DNA of 64,000 nucleotides. Source: Candidatus Poribacteria bacterium (GTDB taxonomy: Bacteria; Poribacteria; WGA-4E; PCPOR2b). The notes below the pieces were generated by a model. That model saw nothing but the letters and a program-made list of their open reading frames with translations, ran no database searches and was not told the DNA's origin. The position numbers and the translations under genes are program-made. How positions within the stretch are numbered: the stretch's first letter is position 1; each line of letters begins with the position of its first letter. The stretch lies in the NCBI GenBank assembly GCA_028819845.1, contig JAPPKS010000006.1, forward strand, positions 1 through 64,000, written 5' to 3'. Of the stretch, positions 25,605 to 33,758 are shown piece after piece.

Positions 25605-26121
25605 GATTCCGCCTTTTATTTCTTCGCGTAAGGTTATCAGCTTTTGTAGGTTGGGGTAAGCGGTGTAGACAACAAAACATCGTAATGCCGCGTGGGTTAC
25701 ATGGTTTGATTGCGTTAAAAATTTGATTGACGGAGCGTAACCCTACGGTTCTTGTAATAGCTATGTCGGTTGATATTTACACATTGAGGAAGCGATTGAT
25801 TGATAATCGAGGCTAGGAAGCCTGTCCCACAAACCAATAGGCATCTGTAATGTTTTTTATCGCAATGACCGTAAATTCAAAGTGAGTAATGAGTAAACGT
25901 AATGAGTAATGCGTAATGAGTAATGCGTAATGAGCTTCTGCAGGTTGGGTTGAGTGGTGTAAACTACAAAAATCTCATAGTACCCGGTTTATTCGGTGTT
26001 ATCCGCTTAACCCAACCTACAAAAACTGATTCTCTGAAGAAATAGCCCGCATTTCCGTGTCAATTTTCCAGCTGGATTTTCGCGGGTGTTTTTTTGCCCC
26101 CTCTAGCTCCCCCTTGTAAAG
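25605..26121. other. Repeat-rich intergenic region, part 1
   Basis: It holds two copies of the TGTAGGTTGGGT repeat (25640-25735, 25937-26030), a TAATGMG run (25888-25935), the CGAGGCTAGGAAGCCTGTCC block (25808) and the left half of a CTAGCTCCCCCTTGTAAAG palindrome (26096-26121) that is interrupted by the MITE. No gene was seen. Confidence 0.55.
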
Positions 26122-26344
26122 CTTACTATTACCCACATCTTAATGGAGGGTGCTAGAATCTGCGCACAACCCAACCTATAACCTCCCCTAACCCCTCCTT
26201 AGTAAGGAGGGGAATGATTATTGTAATGAGTCGACAAGTCGTTCTTACTGTAGGAGAGGCAGCCCTGCCTCGACAATCGGCAGAAGGATTTCCCGCCCAC
26301 AGCGTGGCTCCGTGCGAATTTCTGGACTTGTGGGTAATAGTAAG
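26122..26344. mobile_element. 223-bp MITE with 16-bp inverted ends and a 9-bp target duplication
   Basis: The ends are CTTACTATTACCCACA and its exact reverse complement TGTGGGTAATAGTAAG. They are flanked by the direct repeat CTTGTAAAG (26113-26121 and 26345-26353). Removing the element and one duplicate restores the palindrome CTCCCCCTTGTAAAGGGGGA, which is intact at about 30905. This is direct evidence of a transposition event. No open frame is present, so it depends on a transposase encoded elsewhere. Confidence 0.85.
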
Positions 26345-26548
26345 CTTGTAAAGGGGGAGAATTTTTTGCCTCTTGTCGGTGCAGCGGTTCTGGAGGTGAA
26401 GACTCGAAGACTTGAAGACTATCGCCCTCCCTATTCGGTCGGTTGATCCTTCGCTATCCGCTCAGTCGATCCCTCGTAATTCACTAGGTTGATCTCAACC
26501 TAAAGAAATTCCAAGTTGAGTCGGGAGGAACCCCTCCCGAACTTCGGA
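26345..26548. other. Repeat-rich intergenic region, part 2
   Basis: It contains the right half of the interrupted palindrome, then the motif CTATCGCCCTCCCTATTCGG and two variants of TTCGCTATCCGCTCAGTCGA, a dispersed sequence also found near 850, 25255, 31005, 31440 and 41770. No gene was seen. Confidence 0.5.
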
Positions 26549-26586
26549 AAGAGACCGAGTTTTGCAGAAAAAACTCGGTTTCTCTT
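26549..26586 (-). terminator. Rho-independent terminator
   Basis: The hairpin AGAAACCGAGTTTTTTCTGC with AAAACTCGGTCTC lies after the stop of the WD40 secreted protein (26601). It is the same type as those at 15652 and 20338. Confidence 0.65.
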
Positions 26587-26600
26587 GCCAATCTTGCAGT

Positions 26601-28889
26601 TTACTTGACGATTACCATCCGCCGTAATGCGGTATACTCCCCCGCACGGAGTTGATAAAAATACAGACCACTCGCTACGTGCTCACCGAATTCGTTTGTA
26701 CCATCCCAATACGCGGCTTTCGTCCTATCCGTATAATTGCCCGCTGCTTGATGCCCTAAATCCAACCAGCGCACCAGCTCACCCTTGGAATCGTATATCG
26801 AAATTTGCACATCGGCGTGGTTCGACAGATGGTACGGTATCCACGTCTCAGGATTAAACGGATTCGGGAAATTCGGCAGCAGTTCAGCCGACTGCTGCGG
26901 CGCCGTGTCTCCACGTTCGATGACTTCGTCCGTGTCTTCCATATCCTCTAAATCGTCCAATGCCACACCCAAATCCCACAGGTGAATCACATTGTCGTAA
27001 CCGCCGCTTGCAAGTATCCCGCCCCGGCTGACAGCTATACTCCGACCCCACTCGGTATGGCGTTCTAGCACGTGGAGCGGCGTGCCCGCTGCCGAGTCCC
27101 AAAGCCTGACGCTATTATCCTTACCCGTACTGGCAAGTATTTCACCATTCGGGTGGAATGCCGCGCCGAATACCCAGCCGGTATGCCCGGCAAGAACGCG
27201 GCTTGATTCTGTCTCGAGATTCCACAACCGGACGCTGCCATCCGCGCCGGCACTGGCAAGCGTGTTGCCATCATCGAACGCGACGCTCAATACCTGTTCC
27301 TCATGTCCGGAGAATTCCTTTGTGATTTCACCGGTTTCAGGATTCCACAGCCGGACAATCGCATCGCCGCCGCTGCTGGCGAGCATGTCCCCGCTCGGAT
27401 GGAAGGCGACGCTCCAGGCGCGAACCGAGTGCGCACGTATGCGATGCTTGCGCTCAACTCTACTCAAGTTGGAAATGTCCCAAATGGAAATATGCCCATA
27501 CTCTGTCCCAGTTGCCAGGGTGTTCCCGTCCGGACTGAAGTCTATGCCCCAAACTGTACCGCCCGGTCTGATAATTCGTTTGATTCGCCCCGTATCAAGG
27601 TCCCACAACAACACTCTGGCATCCATGCCGCCGCTCGCCAATGTGTTGCCGTCCGGACTGAATGCAACCGAGCGCACCGAAAACCGATGACCTTCAAGCG
27701 TCCGTATGAGTTCCCGTGTTTCAACCTCCCACAACCGGACGGTTTTATCTTTGTGCGCACTGGCAAGGATTTCCCCGCTCGGACTGAAAGCGACGCCGTA
27801 TACCCGCTGCGTCCCGGTATCGCCCGGATTCGATGTAGCTTCAATTGTGTCAATGTATGTGGGTTCGGGAAATAACGGCGTTGCTGTAGCAGTAAACACA
27901 ACCGTCTCATCTACTCCGGCGGCTGACGCTTCCACGGCAAACTCGCCCGGACTATCACCAAGCGTGAGCCTGGCAGAGGCTTGCCCAGCGGCGTCTGTGG
28001 TGGACGTTGGATGGTTCAATGCGCCAACCCCGGTGAGGACGGTAAAGGTGACGGTCGTGCCCGCTAGCGGGGCGTCGTACTGGTCGCTAACCTTTACGAC
28101 AAACGGGTCTGCCAACACGCTGCCGATGAGTCCCGTCTGGTTATCTCCGGAGATTTTCTCCAATCGCACCGCCTTCGGGCGTGAGGGGTCAACGGTTACG
28201 GTAAATTCTGTATAGATGTCGGGTGTATCGCTTGGATAGGCTTTGACGATGTATTGTCCCGCTGCATCGGTGCCGAGGGTGAGCGTCGTCGTGGCGCGTC
28301 CATTTGCATCTGTCGTTGCCGTCACAGGATTCAACGATGCGCTGGATTCGTCTCCGGAGTCAATAGAAAAAGTCAAATCTACGTCCGGCATGGGGTTTCC
28401 GTCCGCATCCCGCAATTCGACAGTAAGTCTCTGGCTTTCCCCGGGGCTAGTGACATGATTGTCGTCCGAGACATTTACCAGTTTCGGCGATGGCGGAGTT
28501 GGACACGATGGCTTACCAGTTATTATAAAGTTAATATTAGAGGTGGGGCGGGGATCTCTAGTGAGCCGCACTGTGACTGTATATGTGCCGCAGGCATTCG
28601 CATTAAAGTGCAATTCAAACCATGCACGGCCATCGTCATCAGTTGCGGATGGGGCAGACAGCGTCGCAGTCCCGTTGTTTGGACTGAGGCCCCACGTCAA
28701 GGCCCCTCCTATAGGGTTGCATGTGGGCGCGCAAAGCACCAGCCCGAATTCGTAGCGAACGCCCGGCCATCCGGGCTCAACTTGCAGGGTATGACTCTCA
28801 CTGGCAACCGCACCTAACGGTACTGAGAGACAGATAAACAGTAGATAGATGAGACCAATTGTTTGCTTTTCGATAGGGGCGCTTGACAC
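26601..28889 (-). CDS. Secreted Ig/WD40-propeller protein with sorting tail
   Basis: A 762-residue exported protein; GTG start behind GGAGACTCTCAA. After the signal, three Ig-like (Big_1-type) modules span about 30-135, 140-235 and 245-340 (RATTTLTLGTDAAGQYIV, GQASARLTLGDSPGEFAVEA). About seven WD40 repeats follow at 360-650 (GEILASAHKDKTVRLWEVET, GNTLASGGMDARVLLWDLDT and others), forming a beta-propeller. The FlgD-like tail closes it (NFPNPFNPETWIPY, ASGLYFYQL). It has no dockerin. WD40 domains are unusual in exported bacterial proteins; here they probably act as a binding platform at the cell surface. Confidence 0.85.
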   Translation of the reverse strand: MSSAPIEKQTIGLIYLLFICLSVPLGAVASESHTLQVEPGWPGVRYEFGLVLCAPTCNPIGGALTWGLSPNNGTATLSAPSATDDDGRAWFELHFNANACGTYTVTVRLTRDPRPTSNINFIITGKPSCPTPPSPKLVNVSDDNHVTSPGESQRLTVELRDADGNPMPDVDLTFSIDSGDESSASLNPVTATTDANGRATTTLTLGTDAAGQYIVKAYPSDTPDIYTEFTVTVDPSRPKAVRLEKISGDNQTGLIGSVLADPFVVKVSDQYDAPLAGTTVTFTVLTGVGALNHPTSTTDAAGQASARLTLGDSPGEFAVEASAAGVDETVVFTATATPLFPEPTYIDTIEATSNPGDTGTQRVYGVAFSPSGEILASAHKDKTVRLWEVETRELIRTLEGHRFSVRSVAFSPDGNTLASGGMDARVLLWDLDTGRIKRIIRPGGTVWGIDFSPDGNTLATGTEYGHISIWDISNLSRVERKHRIRAHSVRAWSVAFHPSGDMLASSGGDAIVRLWNPETGEITKEFSGHEEQVLSVAFDDGNTLASAGADGSVRLWNLETESSRVLAGHTGWVFGAAFHPNGEILASTGKDNSVRLWDSAAGTPLHVLERHTEWGRSIAVSRGGILASGGYDNVIHLWDLGVALDDLEDMEDTDEVIERGDTAPQQSAELLPNFPNPFNPETWIPYHLSNHADVQISIYDSKGELVRWLDLGHQAAGNYTDRTKAAYWDGTNEFGEHVASGLYFYQLRAGEYTALRRMVIVK

Positions 28890-29246
28890 TTGAGAGTCTC
28901 CGATTCAACACGATCCAATAACTACTGGCAGTGGATTGACAAACTGCATTGCCTTAGATTGGATATCTATAGTCATTTGTGAGTAATGCGTAAAACGTAA
29001 AGCGTAATGAGAAAAAGCGTTGGGTTAGGCTTTGCGATTCTTGCCAAGAGCGGCGTCATATTTTAGGAATGGTAGACTATGCTTTGTGCGCATTCGGCAT
29101 TTTCCGCTTTACCCAACCTACAAAATCTCGTCATCAAAAATTCCTCCTTTCTTTATTCTAGCAGTCCGTTCTTGATTGCATCAGGAAGTGCAATTTAATC
29201 AATCTGAGCCGCCTTTTTAATATACGACCAGGCTGATTTACTGATT
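28890..29246. other. Intergenic with repeat blocks
   Basis: It contains a TAATGMG run (28980-29012) and one copy of the GTTGGGTT ... ACCCAACCTACAAAATC repeat (29018-29130). No gene was seen. Confidence 0.5.
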
Positions 29247-29322
29247 TAGGCGACGGGCTTTTGCTGGCGGAAAGGAAAGGGTTGCTGTATACCCCAAAAA
29301 GCGCCAGCCACCCGTCATTTAG
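29247..29322 (-). repeat. Spacer inverted repeat (TTATGRCGGG family)
   Basis: The minus strand opens with AAATGACGGGTGGCTGGCG and closes with CGCCAGCAAAAGCCCGTCGC. The outer stem GACGGG/CCCGTC and the inner stem GCTGGCG/CGCCAGC are perfect. It lies 120 bases after the small gene at 29443-29595. Confidence 0.65.
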
Positions 29323-29442
29323 ACCTTAGGATAGTTTTTTAATCGCGCCGGGGAGTGCAACAGTCGCATTGTGGATGAATTGTGGATAACTTTGCACGCT
29401 CTCGGTTATTTCACGTGTTCACTTTTTGACCTCCTGACACGC

Positions 29443-29595
29443 CTATTGAACGCCGAACGGCATGCCTTGATTCCAATTGCAACACCAGCACATCAAACGG
29501 CCGAACAGTTCCTCGTTCTCTAATATTTCGCCGGATTCGATTGCGCGAACAACTTCCTGCGCTTGACCCATTGGAACGCTATCAGAATTCGACAT
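29443..29595 (-). CDS. Small hypothetical protein with CWCC motif
   Basis: A 50-residue protein with a good ribosome-binding site (GGAGTGAGTA before ATG). The N-terminal half is acidic and helical (QAQEVVRAIESGEILENEEL); the C-terminal half holds CWCCNWN. Three cysteines within four residues could bind metal, but a fourth ligand is not obvious. It sits between the DnaJ-TPR gene and a spacer repeat, like other small genes here. No family was recognised. Confidence 0.55.
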   Translation of the reverse strand: MSNSDSVPMGQAQEVVRAIESGEILENEELFGRLMCWCCNWNQGMPFGVQ

Positions 29596-29693
29596 TACTC
29601 ACTCCGTGTGTTCTTGGTTAGCCTATGTAATTTCAAAGAGTTCTACAGGCGCAACGCGGACGGCGGCGGCAAGTTGGCGCCTGCGCGGTGATG

Positions 29694-30665
29694 CTACCAT
29701 TCAACCGGTTCCGTGAGGGAAGCGTTCCCATTTTTTAACTCATTCCTGGCTCTAAACCGCCCGTATCTAGCGTACTTAAAACCCGGTCTCAGACGTATTG
29801 CCTCATCAAAGTCTTGAATCGCGGCGGCGTATTGTTCCAGTTCATATTTCGCCCTACCCCGATAACAATACGCGTCGGCATAATCCGGTGTCGTGCGTAT
29901 CGCCTCGGTGTAGTCGTGAACGCTAGCCGCATAATGTCCTATCTCATACTTCGCCCTACCACGCCAGTAGTAGGCGTCAACATAATCCCGTTCCAAGCGT
30001 ATCACTTCGTCGTAGTCGTGAACACAAGCAGCATATTGTCCTAACTTAAACTTTGCCGTACCTCGCCAGTAATAATAAGCAGCAACATTATCTTCATGCC
30101 TAATCGCAGCGTCGAAGTCCGCCAGCGATGCGGAATATTGTCTTAGCTTATACTTTGCCCTGCCGCGCCAATAATGGCAGTCATCTAAATGACTAAGACT
30201 GAGTCGTATAGCGGCGTCAAAGTCTGGAATTGATGCGGCGTATTGTCTAAAGGCGTATTTCGCTACGCCGCAGGCGTAGTAAGCGTCCGCAAATTTTGGA
30301 TTAAATAGAATCGCAGCATCGAATTCCGCAATCGCATCAGCGTATTGCTCGAGTTCATACATTTGCGCACCATGCTCAAAATAACGAATGGCATGGGATT
30401 CTCTATCCAGTTGGTGCGTCCGAGTTCTTGACGGACGGTCTCTTTCCGGTCGCGGACTTTCCTCCTTTGCGGGTTTGCCTTTCACAAGTTGATTGGTAAT
30501 TACTTCGTATGCGTTTTGGACAAGTATAAAGCGAAGTTTTGCACCGGAGGACGGATCCTTGTCCGGGTGCATGACTTTCACGCGGTCACGATAGGCTTTC
30601 TTGGCATCGTCTAGTGTCGCATTGGATACCAGCCCCAAAACGCGAAATGCTTCCTTTCGTGTCAT
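29694..30665 (-). CDS. DnaJ-domain/TPR co-chaperone-like protein
   Basis: A 323-residue protein. Residues 1-65 are a J domain with the HPD motif at 33-35, needed to stimulate Hsp70 ATPase. A basic linker (about 70-95) leads to about six tetratricopeptide repeats at 98-305 (for example YADAIAEFDAAILFNPKFAD, AYYWRGRAKYEIGHYAASVH), which bind protein partners. There is no glycine-rich or zinc-finger part, so it is a type III J protein that probably directs DnaK to a TPR-bound client. No dnaK lies nearby. The start has no clear ribosome-binding site because a TAATGAG repeat run lies just upstream. Confidence 0.85.
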   Translation of the reverse strand: MTRKEAFRVLGLVSNATLDDAKKAYRDRVKVMHPDKDPSSGAKLRFILVQNAYEVITNQLVKGKPAKEESPRPERDRPSRTRTHQLDRESHAIRYFEHGAQMYELEQYADAIAEFDAAILFNPKFADAYYACGVAKYAFRQYAASIPDFDAAIRLSLSHLDDCHYWRGRAKYKLRQYSASLADFDAAIRHEDNVAAYYYWRGTAKFKLGQYAACVHDYDEVIRLERDYVDAYYWRGRAKYEIGHYAASVHDYTEAIRTTPDYADAYCYRGRAKYELEQYAAAIQDFDEAIRLRPGFKYARYGRFRARNELKNGNASLTEPVEW

Positions 30666-31084
30666 AGTGAGTAATGAGTAAAACGTAATGCTTAATGAGT
30701 TTTTGTAGGTTGGTTTGAACGGAGTAGACTATAAGAATATAAATGCGTCGCGTGTTTTATGCGGTTCGATTGCGTTAGAAAATTTGAATAATGGAGCGTG
30801 ACTCAAAGCATTTAGTTATGGTCATTTCGGCTCATACTTGAATACGGAGGAATTGACTAATTTATAATCGAGGCTAGGAAGCCTCTCCCACTGTAATTAC
30901 CCCCTCTAGCTCCCCCTTGTAAAGGGGGAGAATTTTTTTGTCTCTTTTTGATACAGCGGTTCTTGAGGGGAAGGTTCGAAGACTCGAAGGCTTAGGGACT
31001 ATCGTCTTCGCTGTCCGCTCAGTTGATGCCAACCTACAAAAACGGTTAACCCTCCGAGTCCATAGCCTGATTGCATTGATAAGC
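30666..31084. other. Repeat-rich intergenic region
   Basis: It holds a TAATGMG run (30665-30700), a TGTAGGTTGG repeat (30705-30800), the CGAGGCTAGGAAGCCTCTCC block (30868), an intact CTAGCTCCCCCTTGTAAAGG palindrome (30904-30935) and the motif CTATCGTCTTCGCTGTCCGC (31003). No gene was seen. Confidence 0.5.
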
Positions 31085-31153
31085 CTACGCGGCTAGTACC
31101 GCGAAAACCAAAAACGAGTAAGCAACTAATACAACACAGCATAGTAACTTCAT
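31085..31153 (-). CDS. 22-residue membrane peptide
   Basis: The start is behind AAGGAAATCACCA. The sequence is MKLLCC followed by a fully hydrophobic stretch (VVLVAYSFLVFAVLAA). It could be a one-helix membrane peptide, a lipoprotein-like signal with nothing attached, or the remnant of an exported gene. It is one of several tiny membrane peptides in the cassette-like region (31198, 36770, 2199). Confidence 0.4.
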   Translation of the reverse strand: MKLLCCVVLVAYSFLVFAVLAA

Positions 31154-31197
31154 TGGTGATTTCCTTATCTCTTGTTTAACTCGTGAATTCGGACGAA

Positions 31198-31287
31198 TCA
31201 GTGCAGTCGGCGAATTATGAACAGGAATAGGTAAATTCCACCGAATGCGGTGGCTAATATGAGTGCGAGATATATCCATTCAAGCAT
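31198..31287 (-). CDS. 29-residue membrane peptide
   Basis: The frame from ATG 31287 reads MLEWIYLALILATAFGGIYL then FLFIIRRLH. One long helix is followed by a basic end, so the positive-inside rule places the C-terminus in the cytoplasm. The ribosome-binding site is weak (GGATTGAAAA). It sits 44 bases upstream of the next tiny membrane peptide. Function is unknown. Confidence 0.4.
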   Translation of the reverse strand: MLEWIYLALILATAFGGIYLFLFIIRRLH

Positions 31288-31522
31288 TTTTCAATCCGAT
31301 CTGAGTAGCGACAGCGAGTGCAGTTTTTGTAGGTTTAGATCAGCGGTGTAGACAATGCGTCGCGTGTGGTATATACTTTGACTGCGTTAGGAAATAAGAT
31401 TAATGGAGTGTAACCAACCTACAAAATTTGAAAAAGACTAACGCTAATCGCTCAGTTGATCCTAACCTACAACGGCGTACCTACCTTTCAGTTGGCGTTT
31501 CATCGCAAAATAGGCCGTTACC

Positions 31523-31622
31523 CCTAAGTGTCAAGCGGGAGGCAGACACGCACTTACTGGAGGAAAGGCTTGGGATTCCAAAAGACCCCAGCCTATTCTT
31601 TTTAACGTGTCTGCCATAAGGT
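31523..31622 (-). repeat. Spacer inverted repeat, long-armed variant
   Basis: The minus strand opens with CTTATGGCAGACACGTTAAA and closes with GTGCGTGTCTGCCTCCCGC. The stem GGCAGACACG/CGTGTCTGCC is 10 bp perfect. An inner AGGCTGGGGTCTTTTGG/CCCAAGCCT arm lies between. It keeps the family's TTATGGC opening but with a different stem sequence, as expected if structure is what is conserved. Confidence 0.55.
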
Positions 31623-31654
31623 TAATTTCTATTTTGGATTTTGTAGGTATATCA

Positions 31655-31728
31655 AGGGTGACGGGGCGGGAGATGCGCTAACACGCAGAATTTCGTCAAC
31701 ACTGGCGCCCCCGCTTCCCGTCATAAGA
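31655..31728 (-). repeat. Spacer inverted repeat (TTATGRCGGG family)
   Basis: The minus strand opens with CTTATGACGGGAAGCGGGGG and closes with TCTCCCGCCCCGTCACCC. It lies 80 bases after the stop of the substrate-binding lipoprotein gene (31809). Confidence 0.65.
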
Positions 31729-31808
31729 TGAATCATTCAGCGCCGCTGATTACTATTCACATCGGAGTATTCACCCTAACGCACTAATCGCTGGCGGCAA
31801 AAGCCGTT

Positions 31809-33023
31809 TTACGGCGACACCGCTTCGTTTGCGGCGAAAGGCACTAGGTTGCCGTCCTTGATAATCAGCACAACCGGTTCGTAAAGCGCCTCGCCCTCGG
31901 CGTCAAATGAGAAGAGCCCGAGGTTGGTGCCAAAATCTTGCACCGCAGCCAAAGCATCGCGAATGGACATTGAATCCGGAATCGTAATTGACGCAGAATC
32001 CTCTGAAAATGTCGCCTCTAAAATCGCGTGGTAAAGGATGTAAAGCGCCGCGTATGACTGAGCTGCCCACGGGTCGGGCGCGATGCCGTATGCCGCTTGG
32101 TAGCCGGCAACAAACGACTGATTCATCGGATTGTCCACTGTGCTATCCCAACCGGTGAAAGTGATAACGCCGTCCGCCGCGGCGCCCGCTTGTTGAATAT
32201 CGTTGATACCTAATTCCGGAACGATATAATCCGCCTCAATGCCAATCTCCCGTGCTTGTACCACCACGCTCACGATTTCGGGAGCCAGACCTGAAACAAA
32301 GAGCGCGTCCGGGTTAACTTCCATTATCGCGGTCAATTGCGCTGTGAAGTCGGTGTCGCCGGATTGGTACGTCTCGGTCAACAACACTTCCACGCCGCGG
32401 TTCAAAAGCGCCGCCGCCAAGTGTTCGTAGCTGCTCGTGGAGTAGAGATCGGCGTCGTCATATATCATAGCCGCGCTTTCATAACCGATCGCCTCATGCG
32501 TAATGTAGACACCCGCCGGATTCATCTTATCTACGGCTAGGGCGGCGCGAAAAATGTAATCCCCTATGCTGCTCAGACCGGCGGCGGCTGACACGGAACT
32601 TAAAACCACTACCTGATTCTCTTGCGCTATCGGGAAAGCGTGCTGGGCTTGATTCGATATGGCAACCCCCACAATAGCGGGAACGCCCGCCTGAATCAGC
32701 CGTTCAAACGCGGATACCATGCCGTCTCGGGTGCTCATGTCATCCTCAACAAGGAAATTAATCGTAAGCAGGTTGTTCGGCAGCCCGTTGATTTCGTCGC
32801 GTGCAAGATTAAAACCGCGCTCCATCGATAGACCATACGGCGCGGCGTACTCGCCCGTGAGCGGCGCAACCAAGCCGATGTCAATCGAAGCAGGGGCTTC
32901 AATATCAGAACCGTCGTCCGTTTGGGTCAATAGTTCAGCTACTATATCGCAACCGCAAAGCCCGGCAACGAGACCGATAACCGCAGTTGCGAAAACGAAT
33001 TGGGAGATGCCTGTTCTAATCAT
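31809..33023 (-). CDS. ABC transporter substrate-binding lipoprotein (Leu/Ile/Val type), copy A
   Basis: A 404-residue lipoprotein (lipobox LCGC, Cys at about residue 25). The mature part matches the periplasmic-binding family of LivK and AmiC: IDIGLVAPLTGEYAAPYGLS, FNLARDEINGLPNN, VPAIVGVAISNQAQHAFPIA, AAMIYDDADLYSTSSYEHLA, YQSGDTDFTAQLTAI. Such proteins bind branched-chain amino acids, amides or other small ligands. No permease or ATPase gene is nearby, so it is an orphan receptor. Its start overlaps the stop of 33020-33220 (ATGA). It is a paralogue of 33759-34931. Confidence 0.85.
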   Translation of the reverse strand: MIRTGISQFVFATAVIGLVAGLCGCDIVAELLTQTDDGSDIEAPASIDIGLVAPLTGEYAAPYGLSMERGFNLARDEINGLPNNLLTINFLVEDDMSTRDGMVSAFERLIQAGVPAIVGVAISNQAQHAFPIAQENQVVVLSSVSAAAGLSSIGDYIFRAALAVDKMNPAGVYITHEAIGYESAAMIYDDADLYSTSSYEHLAAALLNRGVEVLLTETYQSGDTDFTAQLTAIMEVNPDALFVSGLAPEIVSVVVQAREIGIEADYIVPELGINDIQQAGAAADGVITFTGWDSTVDNPMNQSFVAGYQAAYGIAPDPWAAQSYAALYILYHAILEATFSEDSASITIPDSMSIRDALAAVQDFGTNLGLFSFDAEGEALYEPVVLIIKDGNLVPFAANEAVSP

Positions 33024-33220
33024 TGGGTGACTTTCCTTTGTTTGGATTTTTGGGTTATAGGTTTTACGCCTTCAATACGTTTTAGGAAGTCCTCAACCTC
33101 ATGGTGGGTTGGACGGCGTCCGCAGAGACGTTTGGCTGCGTCCGCGATGGTATCTAACAACTCATCCTCTTCGATTAGTTTTTGCGTTTCGCCGCGGAAA
33201 TCTTCAGGAGAATCGCGCAT
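33020..33220 (-). CDS. Small hypothetical protein coupled to the binding protein
   Basis: A 66-residue charged helical protein, start at 33220 behind AAAGGAAGAACA. The segment LLDTIADAAKRLCGRRPTHH resembles the N-terminus of the gene at 4195-4635, which also overlaps a downstream exported-protein gene by ATGA. A helix-turn-helix-like or assembly role is possible but not shown. Its leader contains a spacer repeat. Confidence 0.6.
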   Translation of the reverse strand: MRDSPEDFRGETQKLIEEDELLDTIADAAKRLCGRRPTHHEVEDFLKRIEGVKPITQKSKQRKVTQ

Positions 33221-33280
33221 TGTTCTTCCTTTCACCACGCATATAACGCCGTCAGTCGGCGTAATTGAATTTTGCAATAA

Positions 33281-33358
33281 AGGCGACGGGGGCAGGAATA
33301 CTCTGATACAGAGTAAGTCCGCAGGATTGGATCTTTTTTCCCGCGCCCCGTCATAAGA
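33281..33358 (-). repeat. Spacer inverted repeat (TTATGRCGGG family)
   Basis: The minus strand opens with CTTATGACGGGGCGCGGG and closes with TCCTGCCCCCGTCGCC. An inner TTACTCTGTATCAGAGTA hairpin is perfect. It lies between the ribbon-helix-helix gene (33379-33570) and the gene starting at 33220. Confidence 0.7.
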
Positions 33359-33378
33359 CAACCAAATATGTGCAAGGC

Positions 33379-33570
33379 CTAATCCTTCTCCTTCGCGTTA
33401 ATAGTCAACCGGCGAAGGTACTCAACATTCATGTCGATACACTTCCGAATAAGCGAGCCAAACGAAACTCCGGTCGCGTTCTTGGCTTCTTTCAAGATAA
33501 TTTCCTGCCGTTCCGTAAGGCGAATCATCACGTGGGATTGGGCGTCCTCTTTGTCGTTGTTCATGGACAC
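33379..33570 (-). CDS. Ribbon-helix-helix (Arc/MetJ-type) protein, paralogue
   Basis: A 63-residue protein closely related to 4768-4971. GTG at 33570 is preferred (GGGGG 9 bases upstream, the same spacing as the paralogue). The core is HVMIRLTERQEIILKEAKNA then TGVSFGSLIRKCIDMNVEYL, a strand followed by two helices, as in Arc-type repressors. No toxin is adjacent. A spacer repeat lies both upstream (33598-33668) and downstream (33281-33358), as for its paralogue, so the gene and its spacers may have been duplicated together. Confidence 0.75.
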   Translation of the reverse strand: MSMNNDKEDAQSHVMIRLTERQEIILKEAKNATGVSFGSLIRKCIDMNVEYLRRLTINAKEKD

Positions 33571-33597
33571 GTTATAGTACCCCCTTTCTTTTAACCA

Positions 33598-33750
33598 TGA
33601 GCGACAGGGAACGGATTGACACAAGAGAGTTGGGGCAATGAAAAGTGCTTTACCCGCGCCCCGTCATGCGTTGTTCGTCGGTAGAAAAACCGCACCCGGA
33701 CCACGCTGACCGGGTTTGATAGACATACCACCTAAATTGCCGTGCTGCTA
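33598..33750 (-). repeat. Spacer inverted repeat plus decayed peptide block
   Basis: Positions 33598-33668 (minus: GCATGACGGGGCGCGGG ... TTCCCTGTCGCTC) are a spacer repeat. Positions 33665-33750 contain the frame LGGMSIKPGQRGPGAVFLPT ending in a stop, homologous to 11124-11190. Confidence 0.5.
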
Positions 33751-33758
33751 TTAGTAGG

